The position numbers were made by a program, and so were the translations under genes. This document shows, piece by piece, positions 9,207-17,963 of a DNA stretch of 64,000 nt (its first letter is position 1; each line of letters starts with the position of its first letter). Under the pieces are notes generated by a model. It did not search any database. It was not told the origin of the DNA and was given only the letters and a program-made list of their open reading frames with translations. The DNA lies in the NCBI GenBank assembly GCA_017537175.1, contig JAFYLH010000029.1, positions 16,698 through 80,697 of the forward strand. Direction: 5' to 3'. This stretch comes from Clostridia bacterium (GTDB lineage Bacteria; Bacillota; Clostridia; Oscillospirales; CAG-272).

Positions 9207-9235
9207 TTGACATTGAACCTTGCTTTTGGTATAAT
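9207..9235 (+). promoter_or_regulatory. Consensus promoter for the 9279-13128 operon
   Basis: TTGACA (9207-9212), 17-bp spacer, TATAAT (9230-9235). The -35 boxes of the two divergent promoters are 24 bp apart and lie within an imperfect inverted repeat (TGTCAATAATGA ... TCATTGACA, 9177-9212) that could be an operator. Confidence 0.9.
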
Positions 9236-9278
9236 TACGGTGAATTATAATGCTATTTATTTAAAGGAGAATATAAAA

Positions 9279-10622
9279 ATGGCAAACAGAGAACTTGTAA
9301 AAAAGCTGTATGACGACATTTGGGATATGCCCCTTGTTGACCTTCATACACATCTTGACGCAGACCATCTTGCAGCAAGAGGTCTCCACGACATCCTTCT
9401 GTATCATATGGTTATTTCCGACCTTTATGCAGCAGGCTGTCCCGACGGCGAAAGACTCTCCGAGGAGCCTACCGAGGAGGAAGCACTCTACCGTCTTGAG
9501 AGAGCTATCCCCTATGTTAAGCATATCCGCGGCACCAGCTGCTACTGGGGCGTTCGTATAATCCTTGAGGACCTCTACGGCTGGACCGAAGAGCTCAACG
9601 AGGATAACTGGAGAGAGTGCCACGAGCTCATTAAGTCTAAGGGCTGCGGCGCAGACAGAGCTAAGGAAATTGCTAAGATGGCTAAGATCGAAAAGTCCTC
9701 CACAGAGCTTTGGAGAGCTAAGGGCCACAAGCACGACGATATGCTTATGTACTCTCTTGAGTGGGCGTTCTTCTGCCGTGACCAGTGGGGCATCAACGAT
9801 GCAGCACTTCTCGAGCTTGAGCACGCTTGGAACGAGGATATCCCCGGTCCGCCCCTTCCCATCGGTATCGACCCCGCAGTAGACTGCGCATATGAGAAGA
9901 AGATCAAGACAGTTGATGATGTTAAGGCTGCCGTTCAGCACTATGTTGACCACATCGACTACGATAAGGTATTCTCCAACGCATCCCACTTCTCCACCAC
10001 TCTTAACTACCACGATGTAACCGAAGAGGATATGGTAAAGGCTCTTGCTAACCGTGAGAACGCAGGCACCTGGGAGCGCGACGTTTACGCAAACTACATC
10101 AACACAATGTTCCTTGACAAGGTTCAGGAGATCAAGAGAACCACAGGTAAGGAAATTATCATTCAGTACTCTCTCGGTGCAGAGCCCCTGCCTCACGAGA
10201 CAGGCTCCTACATGAGACCCGAGACCATCTTTGAGCTTGCAAACATCATCCACAAGTACAGCGATCTTAAGTTCGAGATCCACGTTGCTTCCCTGCATGC
10301 AGACCAGGCTTGGTGTACTCTCTGCCGTGAGCTTCCTAACCTCAAGCTTGACGGTTTCTGGTGGCACAACTTCTTCCCCACCCATATCCGCCGCATCATC
10401 TCCGAAAGAATGGATATGCTTCCCTCCAACAATATCGTTGGCTTCTTCACCGATGCTTACTGTATGGACTGGTGCTATGCTAAGGCTAAGATGATCACAG
10501 TTCAGTACGCTGAGGTCGTTGCTCAGAAGATCGAAATGGGTCAGTTCGACTATGACACCGCTATCGGTATCGTTCGTGCTACTCTCGATGTAGACAGAAA
10601 GTTCTTCAGACTTGATGACTAA
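9279..10622 (+). CDS. Uronate isomerase-like amidohydrolase (UxaC family)
   Basis: 447 residues. The amidohydrolase-superfamily metal motif DLHTH is at about residues 21-25. HVASLHADQAW, DGFWWHNFF and GFFTDAY match the later barrel strands of uronate isomerase, where UxaC has the LTDSRS loop. UxaC converts glucuronate to fructuronate or galacturonate to tagaturonate in the cytoplasm. The length is slightly below that of characterised UxaC proteins. The ATG at 9279 follows AAAGGAGAATATAAAA; an in-frame upstream TTG lies in the -35 box and is rejected. First gene of an operon with a PfkB kinase and a propeller protein. The specific substrate is uncertain; another amidohydrolase activity is possible. 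Confidence 0.75.
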   Translation: MANRELVKKLYDDIWDMPLVDLHTHLDADHLAARGLHDILLYHMVISDLYAAGCPDGERLSEEPTEEEALYRLERAIPYVKHIRGTSCYWGVRIILEDLYGWTEELNEDNWRECHELIKSKGCGADRAKEIAKMAKIEKSSTELWRAKGHKHDDMLMYSLEWAFFCRDQWGINDAALLELEHAWNEDIPGPPLPIGIDPAVDCAYEKKIKTVDDVKAAVQHYVDHIDYDKVFSNASHFSTTLNYHDVTEEDMVKALANRENAGTWERDVYANYINTMFLDKVQEIKRTTGKEIIIQYSLGAEPLPHETGSYMRPETIFELANIIHKYSDLKFEIHVASLHADQAWCTLCRELPNLKLDGFWWHNFFPTHIRRIISERMDMLPSNNIVGFFTDAYCMDWCYAKAKMITVQYAEVVAQKIEMGQFDYDTAIGIVRATLDVDRKFFRLDD

Positions 10623-11577
10623 TCAAATAATGAACAGAAAATTTGACATACTTTCCGCAGGACTGATGGTATACGATATGCTTGTCGGTCCTGTGGATGA
10701 AAGTGTATTCAGTGTAGATACCCTCCACCTTGACTCTGTAAACTACAAGACAGGCGGCGATGCGCTCAACGTAGCTCTTGATGCCGCAAAGCTTGGCATT
10801 AATGTTTGCATGGGCGGTGTTGTAGGTAACGATATGCCCGGCAGATTCTTAAAGGAAGAAGCCGAAAGGGCAGGAGTAGACACCTCCGGTGTTGTGACCT
10901 CCAAGGAAAATATGACCTCTATCAGCGTTGTCCTCTGCGGCAACGACGGAAAGCGTAACTTTGCTTACTACGGTAAGGCAAATAACGAGTTTGACGGCAA
11001 GGGCATCTCTGACGAGCTGCTGGCCGACACCAAGCTCTTACATATCGGCAGTATGATGAGCCTGAGAGGTATGGAGGGTGAGCCCCTTTATGATCTCTTT
11101 AAGCGTGCAAAGGCACAGGGATGTATGACCGCAATGGACACCACCTGGCCCAAGGACGGCATCTGGCTGCCCAAGCTGGAAAAGGCTCTGCCCTACACCG
11201 ATATTTTTGTCCCCAGCATCTACGAGGCAAAGGAGCTCTGCGGTACCGAAAAGCCGGAAGAGATCGTCAAGTTCCTCCACGATAAGGGCGTTAAGATAGC
11301 AGGTGTTAAGCTGGGCAAGGACGGTATGTTTGTAGAGGACTTCTATCTGCCCGCATTTAACTGCGAAAAGGTAGTTGACACTACAGGTGCGGGAGATGCA
11401 TTTATCGGCGGCTTCCTCACAGGTATCGTTATGGGCAAGTCGGTATATGATGCCGCACTTCTCGGTTCTGCCGTTTCAAACATCTGTATCCGCGAGATCG
11501 GTGCCGTAGCTTCCGACCTCTCTATGGAAAAAGCAGAAAAGACAATAGAAATGTTCAAAGCAGGAACGTTAAAATAA
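10615..11577 (+). CDS. PfkB-family sugar kinase
   Basis: About 320 residues of ribokinase/PfkB fold: N-terminal substrate region with GGDALNVALDAAKLG and GGVVGNDMPGRFL, and the C-terminal ATP/anion-hole motif DTTGAGDAFIGGFLTG with the catalytic Asp. The ATG at 10615 overlaps the stop of the isomerase gene, suggesting translational coupling; an alternative ATG is at 10630, and neither has a good ribosome site. Beside a uronate isomerase homologue, a 2-keto-3-deoxygluconate kinase role is plausible, but fructokinase or ribokinase specificity cannot be excluded. Heptanucleotide repeats begin directly at its TAA stop codon. Confidence 0.85.
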   Translation: MTNQIMNRKFDILSAGLMVYDMLVGPVDESVFSVDTLHLDSVNYKTGGDALNVALDAAKLGINVCMGGVVGNDMPGRFLKEEAERAGVDTSGVVTSKENMTSISVVLCGNDGKRNFAYYGKANNEFDGKGISDELLADTKLLHIGSMMSLRGMEGEPLYDLFKRAKAQGCMTAMDTTWPKDGIWLPKLEKALPYTDIFVPSIYEAKELCGTEKPEEIVKFLHDKGVKIAGVKLGKDGMFVEDFYLPAFNCEKVVDTTGAGDAFIGGFLTGIVMGKSVYDAALLGSAVSNICIREIGAVASDLSMEKAEKTIEMFKAGTLK

Positions 11578-11634
11578 TGCGGAGTGCGGAATGCGGAATG
11601 CGGAATTAAGGTTGATTTTCGCATTGCGAAAATC
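11578..11634 (+). repeat. Heptanucleotide repeat island plus hairpin
   Basis: Directly after the TAA stop: TGCGGAG followed by three TGCGGAA units, then TTAAGG. A hairpin GATTTTCGC-ATT-GCGAAAATC follows (11614-11634), then the ribosome site of the next gene. Confidence 0.8.
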
Positions 11635-11658
11635 CTCACTTCATTAGGAGAATAAATA

Positions 11659-13128
11659 ATGATTAATATAGGTAACAGAAGAGAGTTGTTTGTTGACAAC
11701 TTTCTTATCGACGAAGAAAAGACTACCGCCTCTGCCGTAGTTCACAAGCCTGTTAAGCGTGACGTAGCATTCACCCACGACGCACAGTGGGAGACTCTGG
11801 GTGCTGCATATCACAACATCGTCGTTACCCCCGAGGGCAAGAGATACATGTACTACAAGTCAATGCATCAGGACGTTAAGCCCGACGGCTGCGACGGTAC
11901 AATGCGCCGTATCTGTGTTATCCAGAGCGACGACGGTCTTAACTGGACACGTCCCGAATACGTTATCACACCCATCTTCGGCAGACGTATCGATGCTCCC
12001 GTAACTAACGTAATCTCCGGTCTCTATGACTACTACGACAATATGTTCGTATTCTACGATACCAACCCCAACTGTCCCGAGGACGAGCGCTTCAAGGCTG
12101 TTTACGGCGAGTGGGGTACAGGTATGTTCGGTTACGTAAGTGCTGACGGTATCAACTTCAGATTCCATCCCGGCGAAAACATCCATGAGATGATGCACAA
12201 CTCTCTCATGATCTCCGGCAAGGATTCCGGCTGCTACTTTGACTCTCTTAACACAGTTTACTACAACCACGAGCTGGGCAAGTACGTTGCTTTCGTTCGC
12301 GGCTTCCACGTAGGTGACGATTACTATCCTCCGGATCCCGACGTTGACGATGCAGTTCGTGATATCCGTTACACAGTAAGTGACGATTTCTGGCACTGGA
12401 GCTATCCTCAGGTATTCAAGTACAACGACGAGTACGATTATCAGCTCTATGCTAACGCAATCGCTCCCTACTACCGTGCTCCTCACATCTACTGTGCAAC
12501 TCCCACCAGATACGTTGCATGGCCTGAGTGGAACGACTCCTTCGAGAAGCTCCCCAACGCAGAGGAGAGACGTCACAGACACAGAGGTAAGTCTATGAAC
12601 GACGCTATCTTTATGTCATCCCGTGACGGTCAGAACTGGTTCAGATACGGTGAAGCTTTCATGACCGCAGGTCCTGAGCATCACAGCAACTGGAAGTACG
12701 GTGACTGCTATCCCTGTGTTGGCTTTACCGAAACTCCCGGTGAGATCAAGGGTACAGACCCCTACCTCTCTATGTTCTGTAAGGAAGACCATGAGGGCGA
12801 GCCCACCAAGCTCTACAGATATTCTCTGCGACTTGACGGCTTTGTTTCCAGAACAGCTACCCTCAAGCCTCAGATGCTTGTAACCAAGCCCTTCGTATAT
12901 GAGGGTAAGGAGCTTGAGATCAACTTTGAGACCTCAGCGCTTGGCTATATGAAGTTCAAGCTTCGCGCAAACGACGGCACCGAGCTTTATTCCAAAGAAG
13001 TTATGGGTAACAAGGTAGACCGTATCGTAGGCTTTGAAAACGGAACTCCTGCAGATCTCGCAGGCAAAGAGGTTGTCATGGAGATCGAAATGAGCGATGC
13101 TTCTATCTACTCATTCAAATTTAACTGA
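11659..13128 (+). CDS. Beta-propeller glycosidase-like protein
   Basis: 489 residues, no signal peptide. It opens with GNRRELFVDNFLID, common at the start of five-bladed-propeller proteins related to the GH32/GH43/GH68 group. Repeated strand pairs such as YNHELGKYVAFVRG, SDDGLNWTRPEYV and SRDGQNWFRYGEAF look like propeller blades carrying the Ser/Asp-Gly-x-x-W motif. The last 90 residues are a small beta-sandwich-like module. I could not assign catalytic acids. Third gene of the operon, ATG with TAGGAGAATAAATA before it. It may act on the same glycan as the DUF4838 proteins. Family membership is inferred from pattern, not from a search. Confidence 0.65.
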   Translation: MINIGNRRELFVDNFLIDEEKTTASAVVHKPVKRDVAFTHDAQWETLGAAYHNIVVTPEGKRYMYYKSMHQDVKPDGCDGTMRRICVIQSDDGLNWTRPEYVITPIFGRRIDAPVTNVISGLYDYYDNMFVFYDTNPNCPEDERFKAVYGEWGTGMFGYVSADGINFRFHPGENIHEMMHNSLMISGKDSGCYFDSLNTVYYNHELGKYVAFVRGFHVGDDYYPPDPDVDDAVRDIRYTVSDDFWHWSYPQVFKYNDEYDYQLYANAIAPYYRAPHIYCATPTRYVAWPEWNDSFEKLPNAEERRHRHRGKSMNDAIFMSSRDGQNWFRYGEAFMTAGPEHHSNWKYGDCYPCVGFTETPGEIKGTDPYLSMFCKEDHEGEPTKLYRYSLRLDGFVSRTATLKPQMLVTKPFVYEGKELEINFETSALGYMKFKLRANDGTELYSKEVMGNKVDRIVGFENGTPADLAGKEVVMEIEMSDASIYSFKFN

Positions 13129-13149
13129 TTTAAACACAATAATTCAGTG

Positions 13150-13185
13150 AAAGGCATTTGACCGTATTGGTCAAATGCCTTTTTC
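13150..13185 (+). terminator. Terminator of the isomerase operon
   Basis: 14-bp stem AAAGGCATTTGACC/GGTCAAATGCCTTT followed by a T-run; 21 bp after the stop codon. Confidence 0.85.
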
Positions 13186-13204
13186 AGATGTGTTCAGCAT
13201 ATTC

Positions 13205-13233
13205 TTTACTTTATATATTATTTGTGATATAAT
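13205..13233 (+). promoter_or_regulatory. Promoter for 13254-13937
   Basis: TTTACT (13205-13210), 17-bp spacer, TATAAT (13228-13233). Confidence 0.65.
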
Positions 13234-13253
13234 TTAATAAAGGCGGTGATTTG

Positions 13254-13937
13254 ATGATTATAAAGATTGCTCAAACTGCATCAAATATTAAACAAACCTA
13301 TGATGTTGAGGGAGAAAATTTTTATTATACCGGTAATGCAGGTAGTATCAGCAGCATGCAGCCTATAACACTTTCAAATAAAGAAAATACAATAAAAGGT
13401 GTTTATAATACTTCTAAGTGGATAAATTATATCCCTTTACGGTATTTGTTCGGTTATGCAAATCTGACAAGAATCTTTCTTATTTACGAAAACGATAATA
13501 TATACGGAAGCATTGTGTTTTCAAAACACGGTTTTCTTAAAAATTGTTATATCATATCATTAGATAGCGGAGAAATCTTCCATTGTTACTGTTTATCACG
13601 CGGATCTTTTGACTATGTTTCCATATACCAAGGTGACACTCAGATCGCCTTGATCGAAACTTACCTTTCGGTAAACGATCTTAAATATACTCATAAGCTC
13701 TATATCTTAAATGAATATGATCGATTTGCTGATACACTTTCATTTTTCGTTTTGTATTATGCAAGCTATAATTTTACCGAAAGAATGCATATGTCCTCGG
13801 GGTCAACTTATACTAAAGCCTGGAGTTTTTCAAAATATGCCGACAGATATGACCCCAAATGGCGAGAAACACATTTTCCAGACGAAAACTATTTCGGCAA
13901 AACGAGTCTTATAAATAATTCATATGGAGATATTTAA
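13254..13937 (+). CDS. Unrecognised 227-residue protein
   Basis: The ATG follows a strong AAGGCGGTGA site; the preceding in-frame TTG is less likely. Own promoter and terminator. The sequence is rich in beta-strand-like stretches (ENFYYTGNAGSIS, NDNIYGSIVFSKHG, GEIFHCYCLSRG) with no signal peptide or membrane segment. The pattern recalls LURP1/tubby C-terminal-like beta-barrels, but I do not recognise a defining motif. The coding region is richer in A/T and in codons such as ATA and AAT than its neighbours, so recent acquisition is possible. Function unknown. Confidence 0.75.
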   Translation: MIIKIAQTASNIKQTYDVEGENFYYTGNAGSISSMQPITLSNKENTIKGVYNTSKWINYIPLRYLFGYANLTRIFLIYENDNIYGSIVFSKHGFLKNCYIISLDSGEIFHCYCLSRGSFDYVSIYQGDTQIALIETYLSVNDLKYTHKLYILNEYDRFADTLSFFVLYYASYNFTERMHMSSGSTYTKAWSFSKYADRYDPKWRETHFPDENYFGKTSLINNSYGDI

Positions 13938-13965
13938 AGCGAGGTGAAATCACCTCGCTTTTTGT
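13937..13965 (+). terminator. Terminator of 13254-13937
   Basis: Perfect 10-bp stem AAGCGAGGTG/CACCTCGCTT with AAAT loop and TTTTTG. Confidence 0.85.
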
Positions 13966-13984
13966 TATTAAATTCCATTATCGG

Positions 13985-14021
13985 CAAAAAGAAAATGCCA
14001 TCTGCTTTCGCAGATGGCATT
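13985..14021 (-). terminator. Terminator of the opp operon
   Basis: Perfect 12-bp stem AATGCCATCTGC/GCAGATGGCATT (13994-14021) with a T-rich minus-strand tail at 13986-13995, 20 bp past the oppA stop. Confidence 0.85.
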
Positions 14022-14041
14022 GTGTTATTAAAGCTTAGCGA

Positions 14042-15874
14042 TTATGCATCAACTTCGCAGTACATGAAGTACTTGTAACCGAGGGGGTTAGCGAAGAAGC
14101 CGGATACAGAGTCATCTACCATGTAGATGTCGGTGTAGTAGTAGAGAGGAGTGATGGCACCGGTAGCCATAAGCATATCCTCAGCTACGTGCATAAGAGC
14201 ATAACGGGTATCGTTATCTGTGCAAGCCTTGATCTCAGCGATGAGAACATCATAGGTCTGTGCCCATGTGCCGTCCTCAACCTTTACATCATAGCCGTAA
14301 GCTGTGAGGTCGAGATCGTACATAGCGAGATCCTTGTGAGCATCCTTACCGAACTGAACGTCGTTGTTACCGGAAACAGAGGTCCACATATCGAGGAAGC
14401 AGATCGGATCGTTGTAGTCAGCGAGCCAGCCGTTACGTGCTACAGTGTAGCCGCCTTCCTTACGTGTGTTAAGGAATGTAGCCCACTCCTGGTTCTCGAG
14501 CTGCATGTTGATACCAACTACAGAGAGAGCGGACTGGAGGTACTCACCGATAAGCTTGTGAGAATCGGAAGTGTTGTAGAGATAAGTGATGGTGGGGAAG
14601 TTTGTGAACTTCTCGCCGTCCCAGTTGTAGTACTTCTTGAGGATCTCAATAGCCTTGTCAAAGTTAGACTCGGTAGCTGCCTCGGATACATCATAGTAAC
14701 CGTCGTACTCTTCGCTTGTGCCTGCGTTCTTGTAGAACTCAGAACCGTCAGCGTCAGTCATACCCATTGCAACGAATGCGGGAGCGGGAACCTGACCAGC
14801 CTGACCGATCTCTTCTACGATGTAGTTACGGTCGTAGAGAAGGCCGATAGCAGTTCTGATCTCCTGCATAGCCTCTTCAGCCTCAACACCGGTAAGGGTG
14901 CTGTCTGCAGGAAGGATGTTCTCGTTTACGTTCCAGTTTACATAGTATGTACCGATCTGACCTGCTACTACGAACTCATCGGGATACTCTTCCTTAAGAG
15001 TAGCGATCTCGGTTGTAGGAACATCATCGATAAGGAGCCAAGCGCCGTTCTTGAAGTTAGCGAGCATGTTGCTGGAGTCATCGGAGAGGAAGAACTCGAT
15101 CTTGTCCATCTTAACGGAAGCTGCATCGTGGTAGTTCTCGTTCTTCTCGAGAACGATCTTAGAGTCGTGGTTCCACTCAGTGATCTTGTATGCACCGTTA
15201 CAAACGTAGGTGGAGGGATCGGTTGCCCAGCTCTCGTTTGCAACTACGTCCTCACGTACGGGGAAGTAGGTGGGGAATGCGAGAAGCTCGTTCCAGTATG
15301 CAACAGCGTTTGCAAGAGTAACCTCGAGGGTCTTTTCGTCAACTGCTACAACATTGAGCTTTGCATCGGGATTGGTGAAGTTGCCAGCATCATCGGTTGC
15401 CCAGATGTCAGCATAGCCGTCAACTACCTCGAACATGTAGCCGTAGTCAGCTGCAAGAGTGGTAGAAGCTGCACGCTGCCATGCGAATGCATAGTCAGCT
15501 GCGGTAACTGCCTGACCGTCGGACCACTTAACGCCGTCCTTAAGGGTGTAGGTGTAGGTTACGGTACCGTCATCGTTTACAACGCCTTCAACGAGCTCTT
15601 CAGCCGCGTCAGCTACGATAACGAGCTTGCCATCATCATCCTGAGCCCACTTAGCGAGGCCGGAGAAGAGATGGGAAACCATGGTTGCGCCGTCAACTGC
15701 GGAGTTGAGGGCAGGGTCGATAGTGTCGGGCTCGGAGGAGAGACAAACGGCCATAGAAGAGGGGCCCTTTGCTACATCATCGCCGTTGTTATCGGTGGTT
15801 GTAGAACCGCCGCCACAAGCCGCGAGAGAGAGGAGCATAACACTTGCAAGGAGGAGTGCTAAAAACTTTTTCAT
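14042..15874 (-). CDS. oppA: Oligopeptide ABC transporter substrate-binding lipoprotein
   Basis: 610 residues. Lipoprotein signal with lipobox LAAC (MKKFLALLLASVMLLSLAAC), then a family-5 solute-binding protein: SSEPDTIDPALNS at the N-terminus, KDGVKWSDGQAVTAADYAFAW after it, and LADYNDPICFLDMW in the second lobe. It captures oligopeptides outside the membrane for the OppBCDF pore. Last gene of the operon; the 62-bp gap after oppF has a weak GGCC-GTAA-GGCT hairpin but no terminator, which could let oppA mRNA accumulate separately (inference). Ribosome site AAGAAAGGAAAG. Peptide specificity cannot be read from the sequence. Confidence 0.93.
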   Translation of the reverse strand: MKKFLALLLASVMLLSLAACGGGSTTTDNNGDDVAKGPSSMAVCLSSEPDTIDPALNSAVDGATMVSHLFSGLAKWAQDDDGKLVIVADAAEELVEGVVNDDGTVTYTYTLKDGVKWSDGQAVTAADYAFAWQRAASTTLAADYGYMFEVVDGYADIWATDDAGNFTNPDAKLNVVAVDEKTLEVTLANAVAYWNELLAFPTYFPVREDVVANESWATDPSTYVCNGAYKITEWNHDSKIVLEKNENYHDAASVKMDKIEFFLSDDSSNMLANFKNGAWLLIDDVPTTEIATLKEEYPDEFVVAGQIGTYYVNWNVNENILPADSTLTGVEAEEAMQEIRTAIGLLYDRNYIVEEIGQAGQVPAPAFVAMGMTDADGSEFYKNAGTSEEYDGYYDVSEAATESNFDKAIEILKKYYNWDGEKFTNFPTITYLYNTSDSHKLIGEYLQSALSVVGINMQLENQEWATFLNTRKEGGYTVARNGWLADYNDPICFLDMWTSVSGNNDVQFGKDAHKDLAMYDLDLTAYGYDVKVEDGTWAQTYDVLIAEIKACTDNDTRYALMHVAEDMLMATGAITPLYYYTDIYMVDDSVSGFFANPLGYKYFMYCEVDA

Positions 15875-15936
15875 GAGTTTTCTTTCCTTTCTTAAAAAAA
15901 TTTTTTCGTTTTTATCTTAAGCCTTACGGCCTAAAA

Positions 15937-16929
15937 TCAATCATTTGCCTTGTCGATATTGTGACAGGCTACATAATGTCCCTTGGATACCTCCTTGAAC
16001 TCGGGCATCTCACAGGCGCACTGCTCTGTCGCATAGCGGCAGCGAGTACGGAAGGGACAACCGGAGGGGGCATTGAGGGGACTGGGGATATCGCCCTCAA
16101 GAGCGATACGCTGATTTGCTCTTGCTATCTTGGGATCCGGAATCGGAACTGCCGAAAGCAGAGACTTGGAATAGGGATGAAGAGGTCTGTTGTAGATCTC
16201 GTCGGCATCTGCAAGCTCAACCATCTTACCCAGATACATAACCGCAATACGGTCACTTATGTGACGGACAACAAGAAGGTCGTGAGCAATAAAGAGATAG
16301 GTAAGATCCTTTTTTTCCTGCAGCTCGTCGAACATATTGATGACCTGCGCCTGAATAGAAACATCAAGGGCAGAAACAGGCTCGTCACATACAATAAAGT
16401 CGGGGTCCAGTGCAAGAGCACGGGCAATACCGATACGCTGACGCTGACCGCCCGAGAACTCGTGAGCATATCTGGAGGCATGCTCGGAGTTAAGACCAAC
16501 CTCAGACATAAGCTCGAGGATGCGCTCTTCTCTTTCCTTTTTGTTGGCATACATCTTATGGATATCAAGGGGCTCACCGATAATATCGGATACTGTCATT
16601 CTGGGATTAAGAGAAGAATAGGGATCCTGGAAAACCATAGTGGCCTTCTTACGGAAGTTCTTGACCTGTCTGCTTGTCTCAATAAGCTCACCGTTATAAT
16701 AAACCTCACCTGCAGTGGGCTTATAAAGGTGAAGAAGTGTTCTGCCTACTGTGGTCTTACCGCAGCCGGACTCACCAACCAGACCGAGGGTCTCACCCTT
16801 TTTGATAGCAAAGGAAACATCGTCAACCGCCTTTAAGGGCTTGGTCTTGAATGCACCAACGCTGATGTTAAAATACTGCTTTAAATTCTTGACCTCTATA
16901 AGCGGAGTCTCAAATTTCTTATCTGCCAT
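15937..16929 (-). CDS. oppF: Oligopeptide ABC transporter ATPase OppF
   Basis: 330 residues. Walker [14 protein letters not shown], signature [16 protein letters not shown], Walker [19 protein letters not shown]-loop FIAHDLLVV. The C-terminal oligopeptide-transporter tail has the cysteine-bearing [14 protein letters not shown] region seen in Opp/Dpp ATPases. It hydrolyses ATP with OppD to drive peptide import. Its start codon overlaps the oppD stop by one base, so the two are translationally coupled. Confidence 0.95.
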   Translation of the reverse strand: MADKKFETPLIEVKNLKQYFNISVGAFKTKPLKAVDDVSFAIKKGETLGLVGESGCGKTTVGRTLLHLYKPTAGEVYYNGELIETSRQVKNFRKKATMVFQDPYSSLNPRMTVSDIIGEPLDIHKMYANKKEREERILELMSEVGLNSEHASRYAHEFSGGQRQRIGIARALALDPDFIVCDEPVSALDVSIQAQVINMFDELQEKKDLTYLFIAHDLLVVRHISDRIAVMYLGKMVELADADEIYNRPLHPYSKSLLSAVPIPDPKIARANQRIALEGDIPSPLNAPSGCPFRTRCRYATEQCACEMPEFKEVSKGHYVACHNIDKAND

Positions 16930-17951
16930 TATTCTTCTCCGCCTTTCTCGGCTTCATAGACAGGCTCGATCTCGCCTGACTCGATACCGTTCTTTACATT
17001 CATCCAGCACTTTGCTGCGTGATCATCATTGATGACCATAAAGGGTGCTGTATGGTGTATACAAACCTTCATTGCCGCATCGCATCTGGGAGCAAAGGGA
17101 CAGCCCTTGGGCATATTGAGAAGGTCGATAGGTGTACCGGTGATGGGATGAAGCTTCTTACCCGCTGTGTTCTGGGTGGGGATAGAACGCATAAGTCCCT
17201 TTGTATACTCGTGACGGGGATTGTAGAATATCTCATCCGCTGTACCCTGCTCACATATGGAGCCGGCATACATAACTATGACCTCGTCACACATCTGAGC
17301 TACGACACCAAGGTCGTGGGTGATCATAATGATCGCCATACCCAGCTCCTTCTGCAAGGACTGCATAAGCTCAAGTATCTGTGCCTGAATGGTAACGTCA
17401 AGAGCTGTGGTAGGCTCGTCCGCTATGAGGATATCAGGCTCGCAGGCAAGTGCCATTGCGATCATAACTCTCTGACGCATACCGCCGGAAAGCTCATAGG
17501 GATACTGCTTCATACGCTTGAGAGGCTCGTTTACATTAACAAGCTCAAGCATTTCAACGGCTCTGTCATAGGCCTGCTTTTTGTTTCTGTCGGTATGGAG
17601 GGTAATTGCCTCCATAAGCTGATGACCTATAGTATATGTGGGGTTAAGGCTGGTCATAGGATCCTGGAAGATAATAGATATCTTGTTACCTCTGACAGTC
17701 TTCATAACCGATTCACCTGCACCTACAAGCTCCTGACCGTTCAGCTTGATAGAGCCGCCTACGATCTTACCTGTACTTGCAAGGATCTGCATAATGGAAT
17801 AAGCGGTTACAGACTTACCCGAGCCTGACTCACCAACTATTCCCAGCACCTTTCCTCTGTCAAGGAAGAAGGATACACCGTTTACCGCTTTCACTTCACC
17901 TGCAGGGGTGAAGAAGGAGGTTCTTAAATCTTTTACTTCAAGAAGTGACAT
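16929..17951 (-). CDS. oppD: Oligopeptide ABC transporter ATPase OppD
   Basis: 340 residues. Walker [16 protein letters not shown], signature [16 protein letters not shown], Walker [17 protein letters not shown]-loop [11 protein letters not shown]. Opp-type tail with [14 protein letters not shown]. Partner of OppF on the cytoplasmic face. It starts 12 bp after the oppC stop behind AAGGAGGTAGCACA. Confidence 0.95.
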   Translation of the reverse strand: MSLLEVKDLRTSFFTPAGEVKAVNGVSFFLDRGKVLGIVGESGSGKSVTAYSIMQILASTGKIVGGSIKLNGQELVGAGESVMKTVRGNKISIIFQDPMTSLNPTYTIGHQLMEAITLHTDRNKKQAYDRAVEMLELVNVNEPLKRMKQYPYELSGGMRQRVMIAMALACEPDILIADEPTTALDVTIQAQILELMQSLQKELGMAIIMITHDLGVVAQMCDEVIVMYAGSICEQGTADEIFYNPRHEYTKGLMRSIPTQNTAGKKLHPITGTPIDLLNMPKGCPFAPRCDAAMKVCIHHTAPFMVINDDHAAKCWMNVKNGIESGEIEPVYEAEKGGEE

Positions 17952-17963
17952 TGTGCTACCTCC

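Noticed and set aside
9207..9278. TTG start extending the isomerase by 24 residues
   Set aside because: This TTG is part of the -35 box, so it would not be transcribed.
14189..15862. Long plus-strand open frame opposite oppA
   Set aside because: oppA has a lipobox and clear family motifs; the opposite frame has none.
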